From Picosynechococcus sp. PCC 7117 (GTDB lineage Bacteria; Cyanobacteriota; Cyanobacteriia; Cyanobacteriales; MRBY01), in the NCBI RefSeq assembly GCF_001693275.1, contig NZ_CP016477.1, positions 2,480,001 to 2,544,000 on the forward strand: 64,000 nucleotides of DNA, read 5' to 3'. Position numbers and translations under genes: made by a program. The notes under the pieces are model-generated. The model was not told the DNA's origin. It worked only from the letters and a program-made list of their open reading frames with translations, and did no database searches. Shown in pieces: positions 1 through 8,552 of the stretch; the stretch's first letter is position 1, and every line of letters begins with the position of its first letter.

Positions 1-689
1 GCAGAGCGGCCCACCTGCTGCGTACTGCCGACGGTGGTCAGCCCCCAACTACAGCCGATAATCCCTACCAACAGACCAAACAGAATCCCTTTGACGCCGA
101 CATTAATCAGGTCTCGGGGCTGGAGAAAAGTTTGTACAGACGTTAAAAAATTAATGGGGGCAAGATCATAGAACTGATAGGCGGCTCCGGTACCCCCGAT
201 CACCCCCACCACCAAGGCAAAGACCGTTAAAATCGGCAACATCAAACAGCAGGCCACCACCCGGGGCATCACCAAATAATCAACGGGATTAGACCGGAGC
301 ATATACAGAGCATCGATCTGTTCGGTAATTTTCATCGAGCCTAATTCCGCCGCAAAGGCCGACCCCACCTGGCCTGCAATAATGCTCGCGGTCAAAATCG
401 GGGCCAGTTCTCGACAAAAGGCGATCGCAAACGCCCCCCCGACAAAACTTTCGGCCCCAAAGGTGGTGAGTTCCCTTGCAGTTTGGATCGTGAAGATCAT
501 GCCCCCAAAAAAAGCGACCAGCAGCACTGGCACCAACGCCTTCGGTCCCGCCGTTAGCATTTGTTCCGTGATCTGGTCACGCCGGAGTTTCCCACGCAGG
601 AGACGCCATAGCACCTGGCCCAGCATTAAGCCTGCGCAGTAAAGCCGATACCAGAGACTCGGATCGCGTTTTTCCTCGATGGGTTCCAT
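1..689 (-). CDS. MlaE-family ABC transporter permease (partial, C-terminus outside window)
   Basis: The minus-strand frame opens with ATG at 689 (protein begins MEPIEEKRDPSLWYRLY) and stays open to base 1, so about 229 residues are visible and the C-terminus is missing. It has the MlaE/YrbE permease pattern: a short cytoplasmic N-terminus, then hydrophobic segments with FTIQTARELTTFGAESFVG, FCRELAPILTASIIAGQVG and AELGSMKITEQIDAL, the EQIDAL part being the typical coupling region for the ATPase. The family moves lipids between inner and outer membranes; cyanobacteria and plastids share it (Ycf63/TGD1 relatives). It reads away from the Nudix gene, in the same orientation. Family call is firm; the substrate is inferred from the family. 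Confidence 0.88.
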   Translation of the reverse strand, partial: MEPIEEKRDPSLWYRLYCAGLMLGQVLWRLLRGKLRRDQITEQMLTAGPKALVPVLLVAFFGGMIFTIQTARELTTFGAESFVGGAFAIAFCRELAPILTASIIAGQVGSAFAAELGSMKITEQIDALYMLRSNPVDYLVMPRVVACCLMLPILTVFALVVGVIGGTGAAYQFYDLAPINFLTSVQTFLQPRDLINVGVKGILFGLLVGIIGCSWGLTTVGSTQQVGRS

Positions 690-754
690 CTACTTTTGGC
701 GATCGCCTTCAAAATGATGCGACTCTGACAAACTGAACGATCTCCAAACCTGCC

Positions 755-1447
755 TTAAAGCTCGAAATTAAAGCCAGCTTCCTTGAGCCGTTGATATTTA
801 GCCTCATCAAAGGAGTAAAGCCGTGCCGCACGGTGGGCGACCCCAGTTTGCAACTCATCTAATTTAATCAGGAGATCCATTTTAAGGATTTTGCGCCGGA
901 AGTTCCGTTTATCTAACTGGGTTCCTAAAATCTGCTCGTAGAGTTTTTGGAGTTGGGTCAAGGTAAATTTGCGGGGCAGCAGCTCAAAGCCAATGGGTTC
1001 ATAGCGGAGTTTACCCTGGAGCCGTTGGGTCGCCACATCAATGATTTGCTGGTGATCAAAAGCGACATTGGGCAGTTCATCCAGCGAGAACCAAGCCACA
1101 GCATCGGCATCCGTTTGGGCATGAATTGGGTGATCCTCTAGGTTAATCAAAGCATAGTAGGCCACGGTAATCACCCGATCGCGGGGGTCACGATCCGGAG
1201 CCCCAAAGGTGTAAAGCTGCTCTAGAAATATTTTTTCGACGCCCGTTTCTTCCCGGAGTTCGCGCATGGCCGCTTCTTCGAGGGATTCATCAAGGCGTAC
1301 AAACCCCCCCGGTAAGGCCCATTCCCCTTTAAAGGGTTCAACGCCCCGCTGAATCAGCATCATTTTCAGAGTATGGGTGGCGTCGAGGCCGAAAACAACA
1401 CAGTCAACGGTAACGCTCGGTTTTGGATATTCGTAAGTGTAAGACAT
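755..1447 (-). CDS. Nudix hydrolase with C-terminal winged-helix domain (NrtR-like)
   Basis: The 230-residue protein has a complete Nudix box at about residues 48-70 (GGFVRLDE, then REL-REETGV), so the metal-binding glutamates needed to hydrolyse nucleoside diphosphate derivatives are present. Residues about 150-225 ([15 protein letters not shown] through RRKILKMD) look like the winged-helix domain found in the NrtR family, which controls NAD biosynthesis genes in response to ADP-ribose. Cyanobacterial members can keep a catalytically competent box, so the protein may be a pyrophosphatase, a regulator or both. No NAD biosynthesis gene lies next to it here. Domain calls are firm; the regulatory role is inference. 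Confidence 0.85.
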   Translation of the reverse strand: MSYTYEYPKPSVTVDCVVFGLDATHTLKMMLIQRGVEPFKGEWALPGGFVRLDESLEEAAMRELREETGVEKIFLEQLYTFGAPDRDPRDRVITVAYYALINLEDHPIHAQTDADAVAWFSLDELPNVAFDHQQIIDVATQRLQGKLRYEPIGFELLPRKFTLTQLQKLYEQILGTQLDKRNFRRKILKMDLLIKLDELQTGVAHRAARLYSFDEAKYQRLKEAGFNFEL

Positions 1448-1494
1448 AGGATTTATGGGTTTTATGGGTTTCTTTTAAAAAGTAGAAGTAATGG

Positions 1495-2835
1495 TTAGCT
1501 CGCTTGGGCCTGGGGAATCAGGTTTTCGCGGTAGACATGGAAGCCCCCCTGTCGGAGTGCCAAGAGGGCCTGGTGATCGTCCTCGACCCAATAGTCTTGC
1601 CCAAGGCGAATAAAGGTGCGATCGCCGCCCCTCCCAACGATCACGATCACCGGGATCCGCCCCCGCTTCTTCTTATCCCCAGCCTGCTGTGACAAAATTT
1701 GCTTCAGTCGTTGCTGACTTTGGGTGTGATGAAGCTCACTCGGAGAGAGGCGAATCATCAACATTCGCACCTCTTCAATGGGTTCGAGATCGTCCACAAT
1801 CAGTTGCGTTCGATCCTCTTTCTGTTGCACTTTGCCCCACACAATGACACGGCTATCAAGCTGTAAGAGTTGCTCAACTTTCTGATAAGTGCGGGGAAAG
1901 ACAATCCCTTCTACTTGACCCGAAATATCTTCTAATTGAATAAAGGCCATAGGTTCATTGTTGGCCTTCGTAAAAATCTTGCGCATGTCCGTGAGAATCG
2001 CCACGGCGCTGACTTTTTTATTGATGTGGTTGGCGATCGCCGTAAGGCTAATGGGTGATAAAATCGGCGAAATCGTTGACCGCAGCTTTTCTAAAGGATG
2101 CTCAGAAACATAAAATCCCAGCAATTCTTTTTCTTGCCGGAGCTTTTCTTCTAAGGTTAAATCAGCCACCTTGGGCAACACAGGGGCTTCATCAAATGCC
2201 GCTGCCGTATCTCCCAGACTTTCAAATAAATTCGTTTGACCACTGGCCTTTTCTTTCGCTTTCAACTGTGCCCAATCCATCATTAAATCCAGACCCTTCA
2301 GCATTGCCTGGCGATTATCATGGAGTGAATCCAGTCCACCACAGGTAATTAAAGTTTCTAGGGCGCGGCGGTTCACAACACGCAAATCTAACTGAGAACA
2401 GAGGTCAGACAAACTTAAAAAAGGCCCCGCTTTCCGGGCCGCTAAAATGGCATTGATCGCATTTTCACCAAGGTTTTGAACCGCTGACAAACCAAAACGA
2501 ATCCCTTGACCTACGGGCTTAAAATCCAGGTCTGACTCGTTAATATCCGGTGGCAAGACCAGGATACCCATGCGCTCGGCATTTTCCCGGTACTTGCGGA
2601 CTTTATCTTTATTTCCACTGCTGGCACTGAGCAGTGCCGTCATGTATTCAACGGGATAGTTTGCCTTCAGGTAAGCAGTCTGGTAGGTGACGTAGGCATA
2701 GGCCGTTGAGTGGGATTTATTAAAACAGTTAGCCGCAATAAGACCCTGACCCAATAAGAAATTATGGTCTTGACTGAGTCCAATATCATAGGTCGGCGCA
2801 TGGCCAATAAACTTACGGCGAATGATTTTAACCAA
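1495..2835 (-). CDS. dnaE: DNA polymerase III alpha subunit, C-terminal part, fused to split-intein C-half (DnaE-C)
   Basis: The 446-residue product begins with a 36-residue C-terminal split intein, followed at Cys37 by the C-terminal part of the replicative polymerase (CFNKSHSTAYAYVTYQTAYL). The extein of 410 residues carries the end of the polymerase domain, a helix-hairpin-helix region (LSAVQNLGENAINAIL) and an OB-fold near residues 260-355. A separate dnaE-N gene, not in this window, must supply the N-terminal polymerase and intein half; protein trans-splicing then yields full-length DnaE. This arrangement is well known in cyanobacteria. The ATG at 2835 begins the intein exactly at the expected MVKII start, so the start is secure. 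Confidence 0.97.
   Translation of the reverse strand: MVKIIRRKFIGHAPTYDIGLSQDHNFLLGQGLIAANCFNKSHSTAYAYVTYQTAYLKANYPVEYMTALLSASSGNKDKVRKYRENAERMGILVLPPDINESDLDFKPVGQGIRFGLSAVQNLGENAINAILAARKAGPFLSLSDLCSQLDLRVVNRRALETLITCGGLDSLHDNRQAMLKGLDLMMDWAQLKAKEKASGQTNLFESLGDTAAAFDEAPVLPKVADLTLEEKLRQEKELLGFYVSEHPLEKLRSTISPILSPISLTAIANHINKKVSAVAILTDMRKIFTKANNEPMAFIQLEDISGQVEGIVFPRTYQKVEQLLQLDSRVIVWGKVQQKEDRTQLIVDDLEPIEEVRMLMIRLSPSELHHTQSQQRLKQILSQQAGDKKKRGRIPVIVIVGRGGDRTFIRLGQDYWVEDDHQALLALRQGGFHVYRENLIPQAQAS
2728..2835 (-). other. Split DnaE intein, C-terminal fragment (IntC)
   Basis: Codons 1-36 of dnaE-C encode the intein C-half. The F block is YDIGLSQDHNFLL, with the conserved Asp/His pair, and the G block ends GLIAAN, with the C-terminal Asn (codon 2728-2730) that cyclises to release the extein. 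The next codon, TGT at 2725-2727, is the Cys+1 nucleophile, followed by FN as in other cyanobacterial DnaE exteins. All residues needed for trans-splicing are present. The usual penultimate His is replaced by Ala, as in many split DnaE inteins. Confidence 0.97.
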
Positions 2836-3185
2836 AACTGCGAGAACCTTAGGTCGAGATCAACCCTATTCTATATAAAAAAAGTCATATTTTTCAGTTT
2901 TGTCTTGGCACACTTTCAGCCGACAGCGACCCACTTGATCCCGTTACTTCATCTTTTTTGTAAAGCAAGTCTCCGCATTTTCACGGAGTCACAGAGGACA
3001 AAGGGCCAATTGTTCTATTTTTTAGTTTGCGCAAGCCACAAGGCAATAAAAAATTCCCTTTTTCGATAGTTTGGCTTTAAATTTTAAGCATTGCTATGGT
3101 GACATCATAAACAAACTTTTTCTAATCTTTAAAAAAGAGACAGGGTGACTCCATGAAAACTTTTCGTTTTTAACAAAAATGGGGG
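2836..3185. other. Intergenic region without a supported gene
   Basis: This 350-base AT-rich stretch lies upstream of dnaE-C and downstream of the 104-residue minus-strand ORF. Open frames here are short and lack recognisable protein features. On the minus strand TAGAAT at 2868-2873 could be a -10 element for dnaE-C, but no convincing -35 was seen. Nothing else is supported. Confidence 0.5.
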
Positions 3186-3500
3186 TCAGCCACGGGAGAT
3201 GGCGAAGGGAGACGACGGCATTGAAGTTGCTGGAGAGGTTTGGGGCGCAAAGAATTTTCGCAAACCCCATTTAATTAGGCGCTCAACGACAACGGCTGCA
3301 ATCAAAATCAGAAAAATAAAGGGCACTAGCAAAAGTAAGCCAAGGAGAGGACTTTCCCCTGCTTTTGTTTCAGGAACCACCGCCGGGGCAGTCGCAAGGG
3401 GGCTGGGCTGGGTTTCCTGAAGTTGGATTTTTTCTGGTGTCTGGGAGGTGACTTCGGGCATGATGTTAGTAGTCATCTCTTGTTCTAATGCAGCACTCAT
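3186..3500 (-). CDS. Small hypothetical membrane protein
   Basis: The 104-residue product has a Pro/Thr/Glu-rich N-terminal half, one strong transmembrane segment at about residues 52-72 (LLGLLLLVPFIFLILIAAVVV) followed by positive residues (ERLIKWGLRK), and a Ser/Pro-rich tail. This favours an N-out/C-in or tail-proximal single-span protein; no family was recognised. The ATG at 3500 overlaps the head of the divergent rluE-like gene by 13 bases; starting at Met9 (3476) would remove the overlap. It is preferred over the opposite-strand frame at 3199-3420 because only this frame shows ordered protein features. Confidence 0.6.
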   Translation of the reverse strand: MSAALEQEMTTNIMPEVTSQTPEKIQLQETQPSPLATAPAVVPETKAGESPLLGLLLLVPFIFLILIAAVVVERLIKWGLRKFFAPQTSPATSMPSSPFAISRG

Positions 3501-4159
3501 ACGTTTTGCTCCACAAGCCTTATAATGTCCTTTGTCAGTTTACTGATAATAGCCCCCAAGGGTCACAGCGGCAAACGTTGAAGGATTTTGTGCCTGTGCC
3601 AGATATTTATTCTGTGGGTCGTTTGGATTTGGATAGCGAAGGGCTTTTATTATTGACCAATGATGCTCCTTTGAAGCATTATCTTTGCGAACCGAAATTT
3701 GCTCACCCTCGCACCTATTGGGTACAGGTGGAGAATATTCCAGACGGGCAGGCATTAGAACAGTTGCGCCAGGGGGTAATGGTGCAAGGGAAAAAAACCC
3801 GGCCGGCGATCGCCAATCTCTTGACCCCTGAACCAACCGTCCCCGCACGAGAACCCCCGATCCGCTTCCGGAAAAATGTCCCGACGGCCTGGTTAGAACT
3901 GACCTTAACGGAAGGGCGAAATCGTCAGGTGCGCCGCATGACCGCCGCAGTAGGCCACCCCACATTACGCCTTATGCGCGTCGCCATGGGTGCAGGGCCA
4001 GCGAGATTAACCCTCACTGGTCTAGGGCCGGGGGAATGGCGGCATTTAACGACGGCGGAGATTGGAGCCTTACAAAACCTGGTAAAAAAAGCCAAGCCAA
4101 ACCAACGATCGCCCCACAAAAAAACAGCCAGCCGCAAACCGAAGGGAAAACGCCGCTGA
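3488..4159 (+). CDS. 23S rRNA pseudouridine synthase, RluE-like (RsuA/RluB/E/F family)
   Basis: The 223-residue protein carries the family catalytic motif GRLDLDSEGLLLLTND at residues 44-59, with Asp47 as the predicted nucleophile that isomerises uridine to pseudouridine. Other family marks are LLHKPYNVLCQFTD at the N-terminus and EGRNRQVRRMTAAVGHPTLRL near residue 140. There is no N-terminal S4 domain, as in RluE, whose E. coli target is a single site in 23S rRNA. The C-terminal ~25 residues are strongly basic (KKTASRKPKGKRR), probably an RNA-binding tail. The specific rRNA position is inferred. Confidence 0.9.
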   Translation: MQHSYVLLHKPYNVLCQFTDNSPQGSQRQTLKDFVPVPDIYSVGRLDLDSEGLLLLTNDAPLKHYLCEPKFAHPRTYWVQVENIPDGQALEQLRQGVMVQGKKTRPAIANLLTPEPTVPAREPPIRFRKNVPTAWLELTLTEGRNRQVRRMTAAVGHPTLRLMRVAMGAGPARLTLTGLGPGEWRHLTTAEIGALQNLVKKAKPNQRSPHKKTASRKPKGKRR

Positions 4160-4248
4160 CTATTTTGATCTTGAAAGATGTTTGGAACGAAAACGAAACT
4201 CGAAGATTTGCTGGTAGTTGCCCACCAGATCCCTATTGAGAGGGGCGC

Positions 4249-4449
4249 TTAATAAGCGAGGGTCTCTAGGGTTTCCTTGAGGTAAATGGTGACTTGCTGA
4301 TCGACGCTGAGGTTCTCAAGGGCGAGGATTTCGCAATGGTTTGCATACCAGCGCTTGAAACCAGAACTGCGGGCGATCGCCTGCTTCAGGCTGTCCCAAA
4401 TGGCGTGATCTGGGGATGCTTCAGTGTAGGCAGTGGTCGAGTGCGGCAT
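4249..4449 (-). CDS. Small conserved hypothetical protein
   Basis: The 66-residue product contains HAIWDSLKQAIARSSGFKRW and ends with VTIYLKETLETLAY. I recognise this pattern from short cyanobacterial proteins of unknown function, but cannot name a domain family. It is soluble, likely mainly alpha-helical, and lacks cysteines in a metal-binding pattern. It stands alone between the rluE-like gene (convergent) and raf1 (same strand, 150 bases upstream). Coding is supported by frame, length and family resemblance rather than a known role. Confidence 0.65.
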   Translation of the reverse strand: MPHSTTAYTEASPDHAIWDSLKQAIARSSGFKRWYANHCEILALENLSVDQQVTIYLKETLETLAY

Positions 4450-4601
4450 TTTTCACCTCAGGAATAACGCTCTGTATTTCATACTGTAACGCAATCGCCC
4501 AGAAAAGTAATGCTATCTAGTACACCGTTAGGGGAAATTTCTAGATAAAAATTTTGGCGCTAAATAGAGAGGAATTCGGGCAAAAGCAGCATTTTTTGCG
4601 C

Positions 4602-5681
4602 TTAATCGTCCATTTGCCAGGGTTCCCGGAGGTTATTCTCATCGAGAATTTTTTTCGGGCGCATCACCAAGAGGACTTGGCCTAAAATTTTGGCGATCGG
4701 TGCTTCGGCAAACCAACCCAATTCCACTTTGCCGTCGGCATCCACCGCAAAGTAGCTGTTGTCATTCCAAACAGTTTGTTGACGATCGAGCAAAATCAAA
4801 ACGGGTTCCGGCTTACCGGGAATGGGCTGAGGCAGTTGATCGGTTTGGTGGAAGATCACTACCGGATCCCCCGCCGTCAGTACATTTTGCCAACTGGGTA
4901 GCGGCACCAGACTTGTCGCTGCAGCAACTGTCACGAGATTAAAAGGAGACGCTTGCTTGAGGGGAGACACGCTCAACAGGCGATCGCTTTCTAACGGTAA
5001 AGATCCCGCCACCGGAATTAGCAGGGGAACATTGGTGTCTTCGTCGTAACGGTAGAGGGGGAGGAGCGGGGCCGCCTTGGTGGGGCTGGTGGTGAGGTCA
5101 CTGAGGAGTTGCTCGATTTTTTGCCGGGCGGTGGCAGAATGGGCAAATTTTAACCCCTTGGCGATGAGGCGGGTGCGGTCTTGTAAATCTTTTTTTTGCT
5201 TGGCGGAGCGCCAGGCTTGGTAGGCAACGGCATCCCCAGGGTGTTCCGTGAAACCATCGGGAATTTGGGGTAAGCGGGCAAACTCTTGCATCGCCCGGGC
5301 CAGTTCCTTTGCTCCATCAAATTCAAGGCTTTTGGCCTGGCACACCTGGGCGGCGATCGCCCTTTGGCTATGACTCAAGATCCGTAGCTCATACAGCACA
5401 TCAGAACGGGGGCCACGGCAATAGGCCAGCAGATCTTCGGGCACACCACTACTTGCGATGCTTTGGTACACCTGGGCCGCCACAATGATCATATTTTGCT
5501 GGGCCGTCTGGAAACCTGTCTGCTCGAAAATTTCCTGGGCGCTATGGCCTGACTGCTGGAGTTGTTGGCAACCAACGCCCCACTCCACCCAAGTCCCTTC
5601 CTTGTGGAGTAGTGACCGGAATAAAGCGTCCGTTTCTTCAGGGGAGAGTTTGTGTTCTGGAGATTGCGGTTGTCCAATCAT
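4602..5681 (-). CDS. raf1: Rubisco accumulation factor 1 (Raf1), Rubisco assembly chaperone
   Basis: The 359-residue protein has the Raf1 layout: an alpha-helical N-terminal domain (EETDALFRSLLHKEGTWVEWG, then HSAQEIFEQTGFQ and LLAYCRGPRSDVLYELRIL), a linker near residues 205-215, and a beta-rich C-terminal dimerisation domain starting LLPLYRYDEDTNVPLLIPVAG. Raf1 binds RbcL dimers in the cytosol and helps assemble the L8 core before RbcS replaces it. It is divergent from the carboxysome gene ccmO with only 110 bases between them, which fits a shared role in CO2 fixation. Length and domain order match the family, so confidence is high. Confidence 0.94.
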   Translation of the reverse strand: MIGQPQSPEHKLSPEETDALFRSLLHKEGTWVEWGVGCQQLQQSGHSAQEIFEQTGFQTAQQNMIIVAAQVYQSIASSGVPEDLLAYCRGPRSDVLYELRILSHSQRAIAAQVCQAKSLEFDGAKELARAMQEFARLPQIPDGFTEHPGDAVAYQAWRSAKQKKDLQDRTRLIAKGLKFAHSATARQKIEQLLSDLTTSPTKAAPLLPLYRYDEDTNVPLLIPVAGSLPLESDRLLSVSPLKQASPFNLVTVAAATSLVPLPSWQNVLTAGDPVVIFHQTDQLPQPIPGKPEPVLILLDRQQTVWNDNSYFAVDADGKVELGWFAEAPIAKILGQVLLVMRPKKILDENNLREPWQMDD

Positions 5682-5791
5682 AAAGCCGAATCAAAAGTGG
5701 AATAACGTAAAATGATAGGTAAATCAGTATTTGCCCGATAAACTTAATCATAAAGCGAGACTGTTCTAAACCGATCCTTCCCCCAGTTCCT

Positions 5792-6622
5792 ATGAATTTT
5801 CCTGCCCGTCGGCAACCCCTCCGCCAAGCACCCCACCGTGCGCATCCGTTTCAAGATTGTGCCTTGGGACTCGTTTCCACTAAGAGCTTTCCGGCAATTG
5901 TGGGCACTGCGGACATGATGCTCAAGTCAGCGGCAGTTACCCTTGTCGGCTATGAAAAAACTGGAGGCGGCTACTGTACAGCCGTGGTTCGGGGGAAAAC
6001 AGCAGATGTCCGCCTGGCCGTCGAAGAGGGGGCACGCACCGCTGCTCAGTTTGATCAATACGTTTCTAAATTAGTCATTCCCCGACCGTTGCCAAACCTC
6101 GAAGCCATTTTTCCCATTGGCAGTCACTTGGCAGAAATTGCCCAACAGCAACGGGGCTATAGTCGCCTGAGTAATCGTTCTATCGGTCTCCTAGAAACCC
6201 GTGGTTTTCCGGCGATGGTGGGGGCTGCCGACGCGATGTTAAAGTCCGCTGATGTACAACTGGCCTCCTATGAAACCATCGGTGATGGGCTATGTACGGC
6301 GATTATTCGCGGTACTGTTTCCAATGTGGCGATGGCCATTGATGCGGGGATGCACGAAGCGGAACGAATCGGCGAACTCCACGCGGTGATGATTATTCCG
6401 CGACTGCTAGAGGATCTAGAACACACGCTGCCGGTGGCGGAATACTGGCTAGATAAAGCAGAGCCAATGCCAGACCTTGTGAAGGAAAAAGCGCCCCAGC
6501 GCATCGCCTTACCGGAACTAGAACCCGTGTCGGCTCCTTTGGTCATTGAGGCGGAACCAGAAATTGAAAAGGCCGTTGAAGTCGAAATTGTAGAACCTTT
6601 TGATCCGGGCCAGGGCTATTAA
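5792..6622 (+). CDS. ccmO: Carboxysome shell protein CcmO (tandem BMC domains)
   Basis: The 276-residue product contains two bacterial microcompartment domains, at about residues 24-107 (ALGLVSTKSFPAIVGTADMMLKSA) and 130-214 (SIGLLETRGFPAMVGAADAMLKSA). The repeats are clearly homologous. This tandem BMC arrangement is the hallmark of CcmO, a pseudohexameric trimer of the beta-carboxysome shell. The N-terminal ~20 residues are basic; residues 225-276 form an acidic, Pro/Glu-rich tail typical of CcmO. In many beta-cyanobacteria ccmO sits apart from ccmKLMN, as it does here. It faces raf1 divergently. Confidence 0.96.
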   Translation: MNFPARRQPLRQAPHRAHPFQDCALGLVSTKSFPAIVGTADMMLKSAAVTLVGYEKTGGGYCTAVVRGKTADVRLAVEEGARTAAQFDQYVSKLVIPRPLPNLEAIFPIGSHLAEIAQQQRGYSRLSNRSIGLLETRGFPAMVGAADAMLKSADVQLASYETIGDGLCTAIIRGTVSNVAMAIDAGMHEAERIGELHAVMIIPRLLEDLEHTLPVAEYWLDKAEPMPDLVKEKAPQRIALPELEPVSAPLVIEAEPEIEKAVEVEIVEPFDPGQGY

Positions 6623-6671
6623 TTCTGAGACAGGGCTGCTATGGTGACCCTGATGTTTTTTTAACGAACTA

Positions 6672-8174
6672 ATGAGGCTGGTATCCTTCGGCTATGGCTG
6701 TTTCCTCCTGGGAACGGTGGTGAGCTATTGGGGTTTGGGACGGTTTTGGCCGCCTTTGCAACGCTGGCTGCTGCTACTGGCTAGTGTCTTGTTTTATAGC
6801 CTGCTACAACCACAGTTTTTACCATTGCTAGTGGGTCTGACGGCCTTGAACTTTTTTTGGGGTAAACTCCTCGTGCGCCAAGGCCCATCGGGCGATCGCC
6901 CCCAGTCTTTGCGGCAAGCTTTTCGATTGTGGCAATGGCAGCCGGGGTACTGGCTGGGCCTGGGGATTTTTCTGAATCTAGCGGTGCTCTTTGGGTTTAA
7001 ATATATTCCTTTTACCCTGGAGAATCTAGTGTGGCTCTGGCCCTGGCCTGGACTAGAACAATGGGCGATCGCTTTCCCAGAAACTCTGATCGCGCCCCTG
7101 GGGATTTCCTTCTTCACCTTCGAATGTATCGCCTATTTAGTAGATGTGTACCGGGGTGCTCCCGCGGCCCAATCCCTATTGACATTTAGCAGCTATAAAT
7201 TATTTTTCCCTAAACTCCTGTCGGGGCCGATTACTCGCTTTCATATTTTTTCTGGGCAAAGCCGTAGAACCGCAGGCTTATTACTCGACGAAGGGATCGA
7301 AGGATTATGGCTCATCGCCAGCGGGGCCGTGAAAAAAGTCCTCATCGCCGACAATCTGGGGGTTTTTGTGGAACTTTGCGCCAATAACCTCGAACGGGCA
7401 GGCAGCGGTGATCTATGGCTTTTTATTCTGGCCTATGGCCTCCAGCTTTATTTTGACTTTAGCGGCTATGTGGATCTGGCTCTGGGCAGTGCTAAGTTGC
7501 TCGGTTTCCAGCTCCCCACAAATTTTGATTTTCCTTATTTTTCAACGAGTTTGGCAGAATTTTGGCGACGTTGGCACATCAGTTTAGGGGATTGGCTACG
7601 CAACTATCTGTATTTTCCCCTGGGGGGATCCCGACGCGGGTTGGGGCGCACCTGTGCCAATCTTTTTGTAGTGATGTTTTTAGCCGGATTGTGGCATGGG
7701 GCCGCCTGGGGTTACGTTATCTGGGGTTGTCTCCACGGTTTGGGTCTAGGGATTCATCGATTGGGACAATGGTTTGCGAATCGTTGGCTGTGGTTAGAGA
7801 ATTTCTGGGCGTCGCTGCCGGGAATACTGGGGGCATGGCTCTTGACCCAGGCGTTCGTGTTTTTGAGTTGGATTCCCTTCCGTTTACCAGATGGCCTCCG
7901 TGCTGTCTTGCTTTTGCGACATCTGTGGCATTATCCGGGGGATCTGCAATTTACCCAAAAAATTTATTTGGAAGGGCTTGGTTTAGGAAGACCTGATTTT
8001 TTGGTGCTGTTGGGTTTGCTCCTATTGGGCATGGGAGGAGCATATCTAGTGCAACGCCAGTGGCAACTCCAACTGAATTGGGGCCTTAAAGTGGCGCTGA
8101 TTCCCCTCTGTTTCTACGGTATTTTGATTTTTGGGCCAGAGGGGAATATTCCTTACATTTACTTTGATTTTTAA
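6672..8174 (+). CDS. MBOAT-family membrane O-acyltransferase (AlgI-like)
   Basis: The 500-residue polytopic protein matches the AlgI branch of membrane-bound O-acyltransferases: FFTFECIAYLVDVYRG, YKLFFPKLLSGPITR, LYFDFSGYVDLALGSAKLLG, LAEFWRRWHISLGDWLRNYLY, and the active-site region FLAGLWHGAAWGYV with the conserved His at residue 342. Such proteins transfer acetyl groups across the membrane onto extracellular polysaccharide. No AlgJ/AlgX-type partner is adjacent, so the acceptor sugar is unknown. The gene starts 49 bases after ccmO and overlaps the convergent cytochrome gene by 4 bases at its stop. Confidence 0.92.
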   Translation: MRLVSFGYGCFLLGTVVSYWGLGRFWPPLQRWLLLLASVLFYSLLQPQFLPLLVGLTALNFFWGKLLVRQGPSGDRPQSLRQAFRLWQWQPGYWLGLGIFLNLAVLFGFKYIPFTLENLVWLWPWPGLEQWAIAFPETLIAPLGISFFTFECIAYLVDVYRGAPAAQSLLTFSSYKLFFPKLLSGPITRFHIFSGQSRRTAGLLLDEGIEGLWLIASGAVKKVLIADNLGVFVELCANNLERAGSGDLWLFILAYGLQLYFDFSGYVDLALGSAKLLGFQLPTNFDFPYFSTSLAEFWRRWHISLGDWLRNYLYFPLGGSRRGLGRTCANLFVVMFLAGLWHGAAWGYVIWGCLHGLGLGIHRLGQWFANRWLWLENFWASLPGILGAWLLTQAFVFLSWIPFRLPDGLRAVLLLRHLWHYPGDLQFTQKIYLEGLGLGRPDFLVLLGLLLLGMGGAYLVQRQWQLQLNWGLKVALIPLCFYGILIFGPEGNIPYIYFDF

Positions 8175-8518
8175 GATTTCCAGTCGGTTTGGGATTGCTG
8201 GAGGACGTATTGGGAAACAGCCTGGATTTCTTCGGGGCTGAGTTTGTCACCGTAGGCGGACATATTGCCTTTCCCCTGGGTAACGAGATTGGCGATCGCC
8301 TCTACAGAGGTATAGCCATTTTTCGCCATGGCCCGTTTTTTGAGATTTTTGCCGCGCCGGACAATGTTGCCACCGTTGAGATGACAGCCGGCGCAATGGG
8401 CCTCAAAGATCTGGGCGCCCTGCTCGAGATCAGCACCAAAGGCAGGGGTCGCCAGGAGGGGCACCAGCAACAGAACGATCATCACAAAGACAATGACTTG
8501 GACAAGGCGTTTATTCAT
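8171..8518 (-). CDS. Cytochrome c6-family protein (c6-like, possibly c6C/PetJ2 type)
   Basis: The 115-residue precursor has a signal peptide (residues 1-28, ending ATPAFG before ADLEQG), a haem c site CAGCH at 42-46 and an axial Met at 86 in GNMSAYG. It is a soluble thylakoid-lumen electron carrier of the c6 family. Canonical photosynthetic c6 has MPAF around the axial Met and a GGNN motif; here the motifs are MSAY and GGNIVRRGKNLKKRA, which I associate with the c6-like (c6C) group of unclear function. So petJ in the narrow sense is not certain. It converges on the MBOAT gene with a 4-base overlap. Confidence 0.85.
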   Translation of the reverse strand: MNKRLVQVIVFVMIVLLLVPLLATPAFGADLEQGAQIFEAHCAGCHLNGGNIVRRGKNLKKRAMAKNGYTSVEAIANLVTQGKGNMSAYGDKLSPEEIQAVSQYVLQQSQTDWKS

Positions 8519-8552
8519 CGGTAGTTTGGGCGAGGATTAGTGTGCGTCGGTT

